A stretch of 5,328 bases of DNA. Origin: Embleya sp040605455 (GTDB lineage: Bacteria; Actinomycetota; Actinomycetes; Streptomycetales; Streptomycetaceae). Positions 5,293-5,328 of this stretch are shown here, piece by piece. Position 1 is the stretch's first letter. The number at the start of each line of letters is the position of its first letter. A model generated the notes under the pieces. The model ran no database searches, had not been told where the DNA came from, and was given only the letters and a program-made list of their open reading frames with translations. A program made the translations under genes and the position numbers. Location: contig NZ_JBEXCV010000291.1 of NCBI RefSeq assembly GCF_040605455.1, forward strand, positions 1-5,328, written 5' to 3'.

Positions 5293-5328
5293 CTACTCCG
5301 TGCGCAGTGCCGTCGGCGTGCGCGCCCG
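5293..5328 (-). CDS. C-terminal end of a probable FtsX/MacB-type ABC transporter permease (partial)
   Basis: Only the last 11 codons and a TAG (5293-5295) are inside the window; the gene runs in from the right. The minus strand reads R-A-R-T-P-T-A-L-R-T-E followed by the stop. An ending of the form 'Arg-x-x-Pro-x-x-Ala-Leu-Arg-x-Glu' is very typical of FtsX-like permeases of the MacB class in actinomycetes, where it follows the final membrane helix. If right, this gene converges with the dioxygenase gene, leaving 61 bases between the stops that contain the hairpin at 5243-5270. The identification rests on a very short tail and on memory of the family. Confidence 0.4.
   Translation of the reverse strand, partial: RARTPTALRTE

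Overview
The window is very GC-rich DNA with strong G/C preference at third codon positions. It carries GTG and possibly TTG starts and a purine-rich Shine-Dalgarno sequence before most genes. Together with the gene content this points to a high-GC actinomycete chromosome, most likely Streptomyces or a close relative. The genus is an inference from style and gene content, not from a marker gene.

Layout from left to right. A long perfect hairpin (1-48) lies beyond the 3' end of a leftward secreted lipoprotein gene (98-940). A 377-base gap separates it from a leftward TetR-family repressor gene (1318-1893). The repressor is divergent from a small SRPBCC (START-like) protein gene (2064-2588). 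Their shared intergenic region holds a perfect 17-bp inverted repeat that brackets good promoter elements, so this is a textbook repressor/target pair. Just after the SRPBCC stop there is a stretch with strong coding character but no start codon. It reads as a decayed piece of another START-like gene and runs into the 3' end of a leftward VOC (glyoxalase/bleomycin-resistance fold) gene (2825-3244). A 389-base gap with several inverted repeats separates the VOC gene from a rightward four-helix potassium-channel gene with a TVGFGD selectivity filter (about 3634-4245). Next comes a rightward tryptophan 2,3-dioxygenase gene (4455-5231) with its own Shine-Dalgarno sequence and a hairpin after its stop. 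The last 36 bases encode, on the minus strand, what looks like the C-terminus of an FtsX/MacB-type ABC transporter permease.

The genes do not form one pathway. The only clear functional coupling is TetR with the SRPBCC protein through the operator between them. The dioxygenase would start tryptophan breakdown to kynurenine, but no kynurenine formamidase or kynureninase is in view. The channel, VOC protein and lipoprotein look like independent housekeeping or accessory genes. I found no CRISPR array, tRNA, rRNA or intact mobile element. The observations most worth following up are the nested operator, the START-like gene remnant, the strong but apparently start-less ribosome-binding site ahead of the channel gene, and the overlapping hairpins between the VOC and channel genes.
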